The notes: generated from the letters alone by a model not told the origin. Counted from the stretch's first letter, positions 45,191 to 53,652 are shown. The stretch is DNA of 64,000 bases from Flavobacterium lotistagni (GCF_011392125.1 NZ_JAAJBU010000001.1:124001-188000); one strand, 5' to 3'. Numbers and translations are program-made.

Positions 45191-45535
45191 TTATGGCTTT
45201 CTTTCATAAAGACAGCAACTGTGGAGCTTTTCATACACCGCATCTTCTGCTTTGATTTCGTCCGTATCATGACCGACCTTAGCAATGGCTTTTTTAACTT
45301 CGACTACTGAAGTCTTTTCCTCATTAAGGATTACACTCAACTCATGTGACTCTAGATTCCAAATGGCCGACTTTACTCCAGCAACGCTGAAGGCAGCTTT
45401 TTCAATTCGTTTTTTACATTGTTCGCAATTGCCATTGACCTCAAAAGTGTATTTGGCATTTTTATTTTTTTTCTCTTGTGCCGGCATCGAAATTCCGAAG
45501 CCAATCAGGCACAAAACCATGATGATATTTTTCAT
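45191..45535 (-). CDS. Secreted heavy-metal-associated (HMA) domain protein
   Basis: 114 residues with a signal peptide (cleavage near MPAQ). The HMA fold is complete: YTFEVNGNCEQCKKRIEKAA with the CxxC metal site, then VAGVKSAIWNLESHELSVIL and KAIAKVGHDTDEIKA. The C-terminus carries SCCLY, a further Cys pair. It probably binds copper or a similar ion in the periplasm. It is the last gene of a metal-related trio (HYC_CC_PP protein, TonB receptor, HMA). Confidence 0.88.
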   Translation of the reverse strand: MKNIIMVLCLIGFGISMPAQEKKNKNAKYTFEVNGNCEQCKKRIEKAAFSVAGVKSAIWNLESHELSVILNEEKTSVVEVKKAIAKVGHDTDEIKAEDAVYEKLHSCCLYERKP

Positions 45536-45569
45536 TGTCGTTTAATTTAATGGATTCAAAAGATTAAAG

Positions 45570-47594
45570 TTACCTAATTTTATAACGCAGACCGGCATAA
45601 AACATTTGACCAAAAACAGGCGCATAAACAATCGAGGTGTCGAAATTAGACCCGAACGGATTATCGCTTCCCAAAATGGCTTTGTCTTGACGGTAATTGC
45701 CGATGTTTTCTCCGCCGATGTACATTTCAAAATTCGACGAAAAAGTTCTGGTGATTTGGGTGTTCATCACCAAAAATGCGGGCGAATATTTACCTAACTG
45801 ATTTTCTGGTGCATTAGATTGCGTATTGGGCAAAGCTTGCTTTCCGAGCCAGTTGAAGGTATAATCGAACTTCCATTGCTTGCCTTTATCGACAATGTGT
45901 GTGGCGTATTCGAGGTTGGCAAAAAATCGGTGCTTGGCCTGCAAAGGTCGTTCTGCAGTGGTAGATAAATAATCTGTGCGGATATCATAATACTTATAAG
46001 CGGTTCGAAGGTTCAGATGCTTGATAATTTCCAGATTGAAATCGAGTTGCAAACTATTGGCGTAGGATTTTCCTCTTAGATTGTAAAACAAAACCTGCTG
46101 CGGCCCGGCATATAAATCGACTACGACTTGATTTTGAAAATCGGTGCGATAAAAATCAAGGCCAATGTCGGCACTTTTGCCTAAAAGCTTGAACTGTTGA
46201 CTAAAGCTAAAACCATAATTCCATGCAATTTCCGGATCTAAGCCATAAATCTTTCCCGAGGAATCCAGCACCGAGAAATCCCTCGAACTCGCCAATAGGC
46301 TCTGGTTTTCTGCAAAAATATTAGCCGCTCGTTTGCCTCGACCCAACGAAACCCGAACGACGCCTTTTTCCCAAGGAAGGTATTTCGCAAAAATTCGCGG
46401 GGTGACAAAGACGCCCAATCGGTTGTGGTAATCTATTCGTCCGCCCAAAACCAGACTGAAATTATCCGTATTGTCATAGGTATATTCGAAGAAAGTACCG
46501 ACAGAATTATCAATCCGCCCGAGATCATTCTGTGAAATTACTTCCGAATAGGCATCATAAGTGAAATTCATTCCCGTGGCAAACTTATGCATCGTATTAC
46601 TGATGATGGAATTGAAAATCAGGTTCGAATAATAGCTCTGTTGCTTGATATTGTAGGTGCGCAATCCGAAATAGGAATCTTGGTTGTGGCTGCTAAAAGC
46701 ATTCTGAAAACCAATGCTTTGAAAAGGCATATCTTTAAATACATACCCAACTTTGGAGGTTAAATCAAACCGCTCAGTGTTGACCTCTGAACCCCAGAAC
46801 TGCGTGGAGCCTTTGTGAAGCGTCCGGTCATAATCGAGTTGGCCGGTTTGCTTTTTATCATTCATATAGCGAAGGCTCAAAAATGTGATCCAGCCCGTTT
46901 CGGCACAAGCATATTGCCAACGATTAATTAAGTTGATTTGTTGTCCAAGCGGATTATCGAGAAAACCATCATCGTTCATGTCATTCTTGGAAACGCGAGT
47001 GTTTCCGTGAACATATAGGCTGGTGGCCCAATCGTCAGACACTTTCTTGTTGAAATGCGTGTTGAGTTCAAAGCGCGAATCAGTCGAGCCGTACGCATTG
47101 ACAAATACCGGAACATCATTAAGCGGCTTAATCAGTTCGGTATTGATTTGGCCCGAGATGCTTTCATAACCATTCACTACCGAACCCGCGCCTTTGGTAA
47201 CTTGAATACTTTCTACCCAAGTGCCGGGCGTAAACGATAAGCCATAAGCCTGCGAAGCACCACGAACAATCGGGATATTCTCCTCGGTAATCATCAAATA
47301 CGGACTCGTGAGCCCAAGCATTTTGATTTGTTTGGTGCCGGTCAACGCGTCGGCAAAATTAACGTCGATGGACGGATTGGTTTCGAAACTTTCCGCCAAA
47401 TTACAGCAAGCGGCTTTGAGCAATTCTTTGCTGCTCATTACCGTTGTATTCGAAGTCAGATTAGAGGACTTCTTGAGGCTTTTGCGGCTGGCTTCTACTT
47501 GAACGGTTTGCAGCGTATCTTGTTTGACAGGCTCTTGGGCAAATCCGTAGTAAAAAGTAAAGCACCACCCGAAAAGCAGTACGTTTTTTTTCAT
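45570..47594 (-). CDS. TonB-dependent receptor
   Basis: 674 residues with a signal peptide (MKKNVLLFGWCFTFYYGFAQ). The TonB-box region and plug follow: NTTVMSSKELLKAACCNLAE, SIDVNFADALTGTKQIKMLG and VTKGAGSVVNGYESISGQIN. A beta barrel of many amphipathic strands ends with a C-terminal aromatic residue (FYAGLRYKIR). There is no carboxypeptidase-like domain in front. The neighbours suggest a metal ion or metal complex as substrate; the two Cys in the plug (KAACCNL) fit metal contact. Substrate is inferred. Confidence 0.9.
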   Translation of the reverse strand: MKKNVLLFGWCFTFYYGFAQEPVKQDTLQTVQVEASRKSLKKSSNLTSNTTVMSSKELLKAACCNLAESFETNPSIDVNFADALTGTKQIKMLGLTSPYLMITEENIPIVRGASQAYGLSFTPGTWVESIQVTKGAGSVVNGYESISGQINTELIKPLNDVPVFVNAYGSTDSRFELNTHFNKKVSDDWATSLYVHGNTRVSKNDMNDDGFLDNPLGQQINLINRWQYACAETGWITFLSLRYMNDKKQTGQLDYDRTLHKGSTQFWGSEVNTERFDLTSKVGYVFKDMPFQSIGFQNAFSSHNQDSYFGLRTYNIKQQSYYSNLIFNSIISNTMHKFATGMNFTYDAYSEVISQNDLGRIDNSVGTFFEYTYDNTDNFSLVLGGRIDYHNRLGVFVTPRIFAKYLPWEKGVVRVSLGRGKRAANIFAENQSLLASSRDFSVLDSSGKIYGLDPEIAWNYGFSFSQQFKLLGKSADIGLDFYRTDFQNQVVVDLYAGPQQVLFYNLRGKSYANSLQLDFNLEIIKHLNLRTAYKYYDIRTDYLSTTAERPLQAKHRFFANLEYATHIVDKGKQWKFDYTFNWLGKQALPNTQSNAPENQLGKYSPAFLVMNTQITRTFSSNFEMYIGGENIGNYRQDKAILGSDNPFGSNFDTSIVYAPVFGQMFYAGLRYKIR

Positions 47595-47651
47595 AAAAGG
47601 AATTTAATGTTAATAATCATTTGGCCACCGAAGTGGATTCAATTAAAAACA

Positions 47652-48056
47652 TTAAACCGGGTCGTAAAATATGTATTGGGAATAAAGCTTGAAAAGCGGC
47701 GGTGCGTGTGAATCGCAACAATAAGCCGCAGACTGCTTTGGAGAATGAAATACCGCTGGAGCTAAAAAAACCGGGGACGAAAAATTTGGCAAGACGGCTA
47801 CAGCCCATTCAAAAACAAATGATTGAAGTAACGCTTGGTCTGATTTTTTTTCAATAAAAACTACTCTGTCTTTACAGCAATGCGAAGTTTCTTCTACAGC
47901 ACCACAGCAATCTTCTTCTATTTCAGCGGGTTTAGAAGCGTTCAAAGAGACCGATGCAATCTCATTATCGCAATAATGCACGTTGAGTGCTAATCCTACG
48001 TTGGAAAACAACAGCAGAAAAGCGAGCAGAAGCACTATGGGTTTCTTGAATTGCAT
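47652..48056 (-). CDS. HYC_CC_PP family protein
   Basis: 134 residues, an exported or membrane-anchored protein named for its conserved motifs. They are visible in order: NVHYCDNEIASVSL (HYC), EDCCGAVEETSHCCKD (CC) and HAPPLFKLYS (PP). It starts with a hydrophobic segment (about 7-25). It leads the operon with the TonB receptor and HMA protein, so a part in metal uptake or copper handling is likely. A TACTTTTG box ends only five bases before the ATG, so the transcript may be leaderless, or a later start may be used. Confidence 0.85.
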   Translation of the reverse strand: MQFKKPIVLLLAFLLLFSNVGLALNVHYCDNEIASVSLNASKPAEIEEDCCGAVEETSHCCKDRVVFIEKKSDQALLQSFVFEWAVAVLPNFSSPVFLAPAVFHSPKQSAAYCCDSHAPPLFKLYSQYIFYDPV

Positions 48057-48060
48057 ATGG

Positions 48061-48068
48061 CAAAAGTA
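48061..48068 (-). promoter_or_regulatory. TAnnTTTG -7 promoter box of the metal operon
   Basis: TACTTTTG on the minus strand, directly before the start codon at 48056. Confidence 0.5.
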
Positions 48069-48110
48069 TTCAAAAAAATGGAGGTGTTTCTTAAAATGGT
48101 GTTAGAAAAA

Positions 48111-48140
48111 AACGCCTCCGGTTTGAGAGGGAGGCGTTGT
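48111..48140. terminator. Hairpin terminator
   Basis: AACGCCTCC and GGAGGCGTT pair around a 10-base loop, with an A-rich stretch on the left that reads as T on the minus strand. It fits the end of the minus-strand lipoprotein gene at 48180. Confidence 0.65.
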
Positions 48141-48179
48141 TGAATCTGAAAATATTCAATCCAATGATAAAAATCAATT

Positions 48180-48983
48180 TCATTTATTGGCTTGTTCTTC
48201 CATTTTTTGTTTGAGTTCTTCCGGCATTTTCCACGAATATTCTTTGGCAATCTTTCCAAAAATAGCTTTCCAATCTGACTCATTAATCGACTTGCTATCA
48301 TAGCCTTTTAAAAATTTAGATATTTCGAAGGCGCTTTTGTATTGCGGCGATAGTTCGTCCAATTTTGAAAAGGTAGAAGTGGCATTGAGTAAGTCTTTGT
48401 TGAGAATGAAATTATATCCTTTCCTTTCAATATCGGCCAAATCAACTGTTTTCATCAATTCAACATTTGCATTGATTTTATCAGCCTCGGCTTGAACCTG
48501 TTGTGCTTCCGCCTTGGTTTTATCGGCCAGCGCAATAGTTTCGGCCACCTTTAATATTCTTCTGAACAACGCCGAAGAAATACTGTCGATAGGAACGTTG
48601 TTGTGATTTACGTTCATTTCATTAAGCCTGAATAAGGCATCTCTTAACACATTCACCGCCACAGTTCTTTGCCCTAATTGAATAACGCTTTCAGTAAGTT
48701 TAACCGACTGCTCCGTATCCACTTTAGGATCTAACTTCAACTTGTTTACTAAATCCGTTGCTTGTTGTATAATAGCGTCTGGCGGTGGTTCTGACAATGT
48801 AGTAAAGCGGTTGTTGACCTTGTCATAAACGAAGTAAGCATTTCTTTTCGACCCGTCAACATTAGCAACTTGAGCTTCCAAATTTTCTGTTTTGACCAAT
48901 TGTTTCATTAGCATTCGATGACTGCAACTCGATAGAGACAATACCGATGACGCTAGAATAAAATAAATCCATTTTGTTTTCAT
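48180..48983 (-). CDS. Lipoprotein of unknown function
   Basis: 267 residues with a lipobox (LSLSSC, Cys20). It is mostly helical and Lys/Ala/Glu-rich in the middle (LADKTKAEAQQVQAEADKIN). A TPR-like helix pair lies near the end (YNFILNKDLLNATSTFSKLD). I do not recognise the family. It is transcribed away from the regulatory operon at 49239, and two pairs of palindromes sit in the shared intergenic region, so it may belong to the same regulon. Confidence 0.65.
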   Translation of the reverse strand: MKTKWIYFILASSVLSLSSCSHRMLMKQLVKTENLEAQVANVDGSKRNAYFVYDKVNNRFTTLSEPPPDAIIQQATDLVNKLKLDPKVDTEQSVKLTESVIQLGQRTVAVNVLRDALFRLNEMNVNHNNVPIDSISSALFRRILKVAETIALADKTKAEAQQVQAEADKINANVELMKTVDLADIERKGYNFILNKDLLNATSTFSKLDELSPQYKSAFEISKFLKGYDSKSINESDWKAIFGKIAKEYSWKMPEELKQKMEEQANK

Positions 48984-49010
48984 AATTAAATTGTTTTAGA
49001 ATTACTGATT

Positions 49011-49018
49011 CAAAACTA
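49011..49018 (-). promoter_or_regulatory. TAnnTTTG -7 promoter box of the lipoprotein gene
   Basis: TAGTTTTG on the minus strand, 27 bases before the ATG at 48983. The nearer palindrome of pair A/B (midpoint 49047.5) lies about 30 bases upstream of it. Confidence 0.55.
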
Positions 49019-49040
49019 ATTTTCGATACTTGCTTTCATA

Positions 49041-49078
49041 TAGGGAAAGCCCCAGAACGTTAGCGGGATTTCCCCGTA
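49041..49078. promoter_or_regulatory. Palindrome pair A/B, candidate operators
   Basis: TAGGGAAAGCCCCA (49041-49054) and CGGGATTTCCCCG (49064-49076). Counted as GGG-N4-CCC their midpoints are 22 bases apart. They stand upstream of the minus-strand lipoprotein promoter. Confidence 0.5.
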
Positions 49079-49143
49079 AATAATTGTCATTGAAAAGTTT
49101 GGAGGTTAAATCGGAAGTGTTAAATTTATCTTGTGAAACCGAT

Positions 49144-49180
49144 TGTGGTTTTTCCCTAAACCAATTAGGGTTTTCCCCAA
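49144..49180. promoter_or_regulatory. Palindrome pair C/D, candidate operators
   Basis: TGTGGTTTTTCCCTA (49144-49158, weaker) and TTAGGGTTTTCCCCAA (49165-49180). Midpoints are again 22 bases apart. The second lies about 30 bases before a CATCTTTG -7-like box (49203-49210) of the plus-strand operon. Confidence 0.5.
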
Positions 49181-49238
49181 TGACGCAAATACAGCCATTT
49201 GCCATCTTTGTGAATATCAACTTTTAAAAATTTTAGAC

Positions 49239-49988
49239 ATGGCAGATTTTAACATTTTAAAGACGGTATTCATTCAGATGAACCAAAAACCAGCCGGATG
49301 GGATAATTTAACCTACGGAAACCCGGCAGTGAAAAACAAAGACATGGTATTAGGAAGTTCAAAACTCTCTAAATGCGGGGTCGACGTGGAGATTGTCAAT
49401 CTCTCTAAAATAACAGACGCGAACATATTGGTGGGCTGGCTGGAAGACAACTCGTCAATCATTTGTTATGATGACAGCTATGATTTCATTGAAAAGGTGC
49501 ATATCATCGACAAAAAAGGTGCCGACGACAACACTATAACAGCTGCTATTCAAGATCCAAGTCATGTAAGAAAAGCCTCTTTGACTGCCGCAGATTTAAC
49601 CAACAAATTAGGTGCTAAGTTTCAAAATCACAATTATGACAAAAACGCCTACATCCGATTGTACTTTGATACTAACGACCAGTTTCAATACGAGACTGCC
49701 GCTTTTAGCAGTACAGATGGAAAGACCTATCATTCCTATCCTTTTTTTAGAAGCATTCTAGTGAACAATGATGTGGTGACCTTAGCAGACCTTCAAAAAT
49801 GCATATTTGATTTTGCAGAAGTGACCATCAACCTACAAACCTCTGCTGGACAAAGTCCGGTTCTTACCGTAGCTTTTAGAGTCACTTTCCCCAATGGCAT
49901 TTCCACCACATTTTATGATTATTCCCAAAACCCGTCTCCCGCAATAGGACTCGGGCCATTATTTACCTCAATGAAGTTGATAATTTAA
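49239..49988 (+). CDS. Conserved protein of unknown function in a two-component operon
   Basis: 249 residues from the ATG at 49239; a longer frame from 49143 would run through the operator region. There is no signal peptide or membrane segment. It is strand-rich (NILVGWLEDNSSIICYDDSY; VTINLQTSAGQSPVLTVAFR). I do not recognise it. Its stop codon directly abuts the ATG of the seven-segment membrane protein, so it is translationally linked to a sensor operon and may be its effector or a co-regulated product. Confidence 0.7.
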   Translation: MADFNILKTVFIQMNQKPAGWDNLTYGNPAVKNKDMVLGSSKLSKCGVDVEIVNLSKITDANILVGWLEDNSSIICYDDSYDFIEKVHIIDKKGADDNTITAAIQDPSHVRKASLTAADLTNKLGAKFQNHNYDKNAYIRLYFDTNDQFQYETAAFSSTDGKTYHSYPFFRSILVNNDVVTLADLQKCIFDFAEVTINLQTSAGQSPVLTVAFRVTFPNGISTTFYDYSQNPSPAIGLGPLFTSMKLII

Positions 49989-50627
49989 ATGTCAAATCTA
50001 TTTATATGTACAAACTCCATTCGCCTTTTGGTATTCGCTACCATGGCATATGGAGTTTTACATCTAAATTCAAAAAATAAAATCCATCGCCTAGTACAAT
50101 TAATCTTGGTGGTCAATTGCCTGACAGAGGTACTTTCTGTCATCTTATCGATTTATGGGATCAATCTGTTCCTATTGTATTCGATAAGCTTTATTTTCCA
50201 CCAATTCCTTTGGTTATGGTTGCTCTCTAAATTCAGTTCATATCGATACTCATTGGTAATTCCTATCCTTTTTCTATGTTTTGGACTGTTTAATTTGTTC
50301 TTTTGGGAGGGTAGAAATCTGAATCAGAAAACTTTTGTCTTTGGCGCTCTGATCTACATTGCCTTATTTATATATGAAAGTTTCAAGAACCTGAGCAAAG
50401 AGAATCTTGCTTTTTTTTCAAACAACGATTACACCATATTGTTTGCGCCGGTTTACTTTTTCATGGGTATGAGCTTCACTTTAGGCTTTGGGGATTTCAA
50501 GTTACTGGACTACCTGATTTACAACGACATCACTTTATATTCACTTATCAATTGCTTTGTCAATATTGTTTACTATGGGCTCATTGACTTCTATATTTAC
50601 AAAGAACAAAAACTAAAAAATGCTTAA
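49989..50627 (+). CDS. Seven-segment membrane protein
   Basis: 212 residues with seven hydrophobic stretches spread over the whole length (LLVFATMAYGVLHL; LVQLILVVNCLTEVLSVIL; LFLLYSISFIFHQFLWLWLL; VIPILFLCFGLFNLFFW; FVFGALIYIALFIY; YTILFAPVYFFMGMSFTLG; LYSLINCFVNIVYYGLI). It overlaps the kinase gene by 8 bases. A membrane sensor input for the kinase is likely, since the kinase itself has almost no periplasmic part. Confidence 0.7.
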   Translation: MSNLFICTNSIRLLVFATMAYGVLHLNSKNKIHRLVQLILVVNCLTEVLSVILSIYGINLFLLYSISFIFHQFLWLWLLSKFSSYRYSLVIPILFLCFGLFNLFFWEGRNLNQKTFVFGALIYIALFIYESFKNLSKENLAFFSNNDYTILFAPVYFFMGMSFTLGFGDFKLLDYLIYNDITLYSLINCFVNIVYYGLIDFYIYKEQKLKNA

Positions 50628-51378
50628 AGACATCGCCCTGGGCATCATCATTAGCCTACTTTTTATCAGCCTCGTGGTGTTGTTCTGCGCAGTGCTCATC
50701 AAACTCTACATCCAGAAAATCAAAGAACACAACCAAAAAGAACTGGCTTTTCAGAAAACGCTCAACAGTGCCATTCTGGAAAATCAGGAACAGTTGCTCA
50801 CTTCTATTTCCCAAGATTTGCACGACGATGCCGGACAGCAACTCACGGTCATCAATTTCCAACTCGAAAATCTGAAACTCGACCACCCTGATTGCGAAGG
50901 CAGCCTCTCGCCTATTTCTACTTCTGTATCCAATCTTTCGCAATCGCTCAGGCAAATCAGTCATTCGCTCAACAACAACTGGCTTATTGTCAATGGCTTA
51001 ATCAATGCCATACAAACCGACATCGATCGAATTAAAAACCTCAAAAGCCTCAATGTTTCGTTTGAATGCCAAGACGAACCTGCGCGAAAATTTAGTGTCG
51101 AGCAACAAATAGTGATCTTTCGAATTTTTCAGGAAAGCATCAACAACCTACTCAAACACGCCAAAGCCAGCTCGATTTCAATAACGATAAAAACCTTACC
51201 CGTTTTCGAAATGGTGCTTATAGACAATGGCATCGGCTTCGAAGCTAACGTTAAAAACCAGAACAGTATCGGCCTTGAAAATTGCAGACAACGGGCAGCA
51301 GCCATCGGACATAGTTTCCGCATCGAATCTATTCCTAACCAAGGAACCACCATTACTTTAATAGAAAACCCATCATGA
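50620..51378 (+). CDS. Sensor histidine kinase (NarX/LiaS type)
   Basis: 252 residues. One N-terminal membrane helix (about 5-29) is followed by a coiled coil and the phospho-acceptor His in ISQDLHDDAGQQLTVINFQL. The HATPase part has an N-box (IFRIFQESINNLLKHAKAS), G1 (LIDNGIGF) and G2 (IGLENCRQRAAAIG). It has no periplasmic sensor domain, so it probably reads the membrane protein encoded just upstream. It overlaps the response regulator gene by four bases (ATGA). Confidence 0.9.
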   Translation: MLKDIALGIIISLLFISLVVLFCAVLIKLYIQKIKEHNQKELAFQKTLNSAILENQEQLLTSISQDLHDDAGQQLTVINFQLENLKLDHPDCEGSLSPISTSVSNLSQSLRQISHSLNNNWLIVNGLINAIQTDIDRIKNLKSLNVSFECQDEPARKFSVEQQIVIFRIFQESINNLLKHAKASSISITIKTLPVFEMVLIDNGIGFEANVKNQNSIGLENCRQRAAAIGHSFRIESIPNQGTTITLIENPS

Positions 51379-52031
51379 ATACCATCAACGTTTGCATTAT
51401 CGACGACCATAAAATCGTGCGTCAAGGCCTAATTGAGCTTTTAGAAAAACTAGGCAACATCAAAGTGATTTACGAATTCGAAAGCGGCGTAGAATTTCTC
51501 AATGCCTTGCCCTTTGAACAAAAAGTCGATCTCTGCATTCTCGATTATTCGATGCCTGAACTCAATGGAATCGAAGTACTCAAAGTCTTGGAAGAAAAAC
51601 AAGAGGAATATCGGGTTTTACTGCTCACCCAACACTTCGACGAGCACATCATTGACGAGGCCTACAACTTTGGCGCGCGCGGCTTTTTGAACAAGAACTG
51701 CACGGCGCATGATTTGAAATTCGCTATCAACAACATCGTGACTATCGGCTACAATAACGTTTCAGAGATTTTAAAACGGGTTCGCCATTACGAGGAAAAC
51801 CATCGCCAACAGAAAAAAACCATTGAACTCACCGCGCGTGAACACGAATTCTTAACGCTGGTTTGCAATGAAAAAGAATTCACCTACGAACAAATGGCCG
51901 AAAAAATGGGCTTGTCGGTGAAATCGCTTGAAGGTTATCGCGCGGCTTTGTTTGACCGCTACGGCATCAAATCGAAAGTGGGATTGGTTTTGTTTTCGTT
52001 TAAGAATAAGTTGACCGAACCGTTTTTATGA
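51375..52031 (+). CDS. LuxR-type response regulator
   Basis: 218 residues. Receiver: acidic pair in CIIDDHKIVRQGL, phospho-acceptor Asp in LCILDYSMPELNG, Lys in GFLNKN. The C-terminal helix-turn-helix is ELTAREHEFLTLVCNEKEFT and YEQMAEKMGLSVKSLEGYR. It partners the kinase upstream. Palindromes of the GGG-N4-CCC type in front of this operon and in front of the divergent lipoprotein gene are candidate binding sites, which would mean autoregulation. Confidence 0.92.
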   Translation: MNTINVCIIDDHKIVRQGLIELLEKLGNIKVIYEFESGVEFLNALPFEQKVDLCILDYSMPELNGIEVLKVLEEKQEEYRVLLLTQHFDEHIIDEAYNFGARGFLNKNCTAHDLKFAINNIVTIGYNNVSEILKRVRHYEENHRQQKKTIELTAREHEFLTLVCNEKEFTYEQMAEKMGLSVKSLEGYRAALFDRYGIKSKVGLVLFSFKNKLTEPFL

Positions 52032-52460
52032 TTTTTGCGTGAGTCGCTGATAATAAAAAGCCGGTACAAAAAGCAAAACCAATAAAGGCTGGATTAAAAA
52101 ACGCCTCAAGTAGAACAACACAAAGTACTGATGTTGCTCTCCGAAAGTAATCAGCACAAAGAAAGGTAACATCAGCAGCACGAAAAAAATCGCATACAAA
52201 ACTGCTGCGAATTGGGTCAGCTTTACATCGGTAAACAAAACCCAAATGATGCCCAGCGATAAAACGGTATTCAGCGCATAACGCAAAGTCATGCTGCCCA
52301 GCAACGGCCAAAATTCAAAATCGGGAAAAGCCAAATTGAGGTAGTCGTTTTTGAAATAAGCCGAAAACGGATCATAAAAAAGCACATTCTCGAAAGCGCG
52401 CACCGATGCCAAAAGCACAACCAGAAGCGCAACCAATAACGCCTTGACTTTTTTATCCAT
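52026..52460 (-). CDS. Exosortase F-associated membrane protein
   Basis: 144 residues from the ATG at 52460; an ATG at 52475 is also possible. Four hydrophobic segments, with FYDPFSAYFKNDYLN, FPLLGSMTLRYALNTVLSL-like and FYLRRFLIQPLLVLL features, match the small protein regularly encoded next to XrtF in Flavobacteriia. Its role is unknown. It overlaps the xrtF stop by eight bases. Confidence 0.8.
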   Translation of the reverse strand: MDKKVKALLVALLVVLLASVRAFENVLFYDPFSAYFKNDYLNLAFPDFEFWPLLGSMTLRYALNTVLSLGIIWVLFTDVKLTQFAAVLYAIFFVLLMLPFFVLITFGEQHQYFVLFYLRRFLIQPLLVLLFVPAFYYQRLTQKS

Positions 52461-53010
52461 TTTTCCTTGCTGCATAATCCGAGAATTGATTCACCCAAAA
52501 CACCCAAAGCAAAAACACTACACCATAAATAAACAGCGGAAAAACCACGCCGTGCAATAGCGGTTCTTGCTCCGGATTGTAATACAAGGCTACCGAAAGC
52601 AAAGCAATGCGCAACACATTCAAAACGTGGATCAACAAAGAGCCCAGCAGTACATACAGAACGGTCGTTTTCCATTTCCCGGAAAAAGCCACTACAAAAG
52701 CCACGAAAAGTATCATGACGCTGATGGCATTGCAACCTTCAACCACACGCGATACGTATACGTTTTCCAGAATCAGTTTTACCGAAGCCTGCGCCGGATG
52801 TGGCTCTAACTGCGCCTGAAAATCCAAAGCTTGCAAAACCCATTGTACCTGACGAGCAACTGATTGTGTAAAACCATCGACTTCAAAAGACAACACACTC
52901 TCGAAACCGCTTAAATACCAACGATACAAAACAGTCAGAACCACATACACGCCGAAGAACTTCGCCAAAAAAACAAAGAACGGCCGATAAAGCGAAAGGT
53001 ATTTTTTCAA
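52453..53010 (-). CDS. xrtF: Exosortase XrtF
   Basis: 185 residues with several membrane helices. The exosortase/archaeosortase active-site residues are visible: Cys in VVEGCNAISVM, Arg in HVLNVLRIALL and His in LLHGVVFPLFIYG. Exosortases are thought to cut and sort proteins with a cognate C-terminal signal. No target with such a tail is seen in this window. The gene overlaps its partner. Confidence 0.9.
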   Translation of the reverse strand: MKKYLSLYRPFFVFLAKFFGVYVVLTVLYRWYLSGFESVLSFEVDGFTQSVARQVQWVLQALDFQAQLEPHPAQASVKLILENVYVSRVVEGCNAISVMILFVAFVVAFSGKWKTTVLYVLLGSLLIHVLNVLRIALLSVALYYNPEQEPLLHGVVFPLFIYGVVFLLWVFWVNQFSDYAARKNG

Positions 53011-53024
53011 GAAAGAATTTTTAA

Positions 53025-53032
53025 CAAATTTA
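53025..53032 (-). promoter_or_regulatory. TAnnTTTG -7 promoter box of xrtF
   Basis: TAAATTTG on the minus strand, 14 bases before the xrtF ATG. Confidence 0.45.
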
Positions 53033-53057
53033 TAGAATTAAAGCCCGAAGCATTGAA

Positions 53058-53065
53058 TACTTTTG
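53058..53065 (+). promoter_or_regulatory. TAnnTTTG -7 promoter box of the GAF gene
   Basis: TACTTTTG, 13 bases before the ATG at 53079. Confidence 0.5.
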
Positions 53066-53078
53066 CGAAAAAAAAGCC

Positions 53079-53534
53079 ATGACCTTCTCCGAACTTCAGC
53101 CAAAAGTACTCGAAATTTTAGAACAACCCAGCTTGAATCGCGACGAAAAACTACTTCAGCTTTGCGCTTTACTCGAAAAAAACGTGGCGCATTACAATTG
53201 GGTCGGGTTTTACTTCGCCAATCACGCGAGCCGAACCTTGCACCTCGGGCCATACGTAGGCGCGCCAACTGACCATACCGTGATTCCGTTTGGCAAAGGC
53301 ATTTGCGGGCAAGTGGCCGAATCCAACCAGAACTTTGTTGTACCCGATGTTCAGGCCCAAGACAATTATATCGCGTGCAGCTTCACCGTGAAATCTGAAA
53401 TTGTGGTGCCGCTTTTTGTACGCGGGGAAAACATCGGCCAGATCGACATCGATTCCAATGTGCTTGATCCGTTTACGCAGGCCGATGAACGTTTCCTGGA
53501 ATTCGTCAACGAACAGGTCGCGAAATTGTTTTAG
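53079..53534 (+). CDS. GAF-domain protein, free methionine-R-sulfoxide reductase-like
   Basis: 151 residues forming one GAF domain. Features of the fRMsr family are present: YNWVGFYF, GPYVGAP, GKGICGQVAES, IACSFTVKSEIVVP and IGQIDIDSN. The two Cys in GICG and IACS correspond to the active-site positions, though the residue after the second is Ser where Asp is common. The family reduces free methionine-R-sulfoxide. I give it as likely rather than proven. Confidence 0.8.
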   Translation: MTFSELQPKVLEILEQPSLNRDEKLLQLCALLEKNVAHYNWVGFYFANHASRTLHLGPYVGAPTDHTVIPFGKGICGQVAESNQNFVVPDVQAQDNYIACSFTVKSEIVVPLFVRGENIGQIDIDSNVLDPFTQADERFLEFVNEQVAKLF

Positions 53535-53549
53535 TTTTTTCAGAAGCTA

Positions 53550-53652
53550 TTCCGGCTGTCCGCTATAGCTTTTGCGCCACTGAAACCTTCAGCCAAATTG
53601 ACGAAATATACCCCGACGCAAAAGGCTGCCGCTACCATCCGGGCTAGGGCTT
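53550..53652 (-). repeat. Dispersed extragenic repeat, family A
   Basis: Read on the minus strand: TAGCCCGGATGGTAGCGG, CAGCCTTTTGC, a variable centre, GCAAAAGCTATAGCGGAC and AGCCGGAA. It matches the copy at 63243-63340 in opposite orientation. The ends of the centre (CTTTTGC / GCAAAAG) form a hairpin. It fills most of the gap before rpsO. Confidence 0.65.

Noticed and set aside
52289..52735. 148-codon minus-strand frame across xrtF and its partner
   Set aside because: It is out of frame with the two recognised genes and contains no recognisable pattern.
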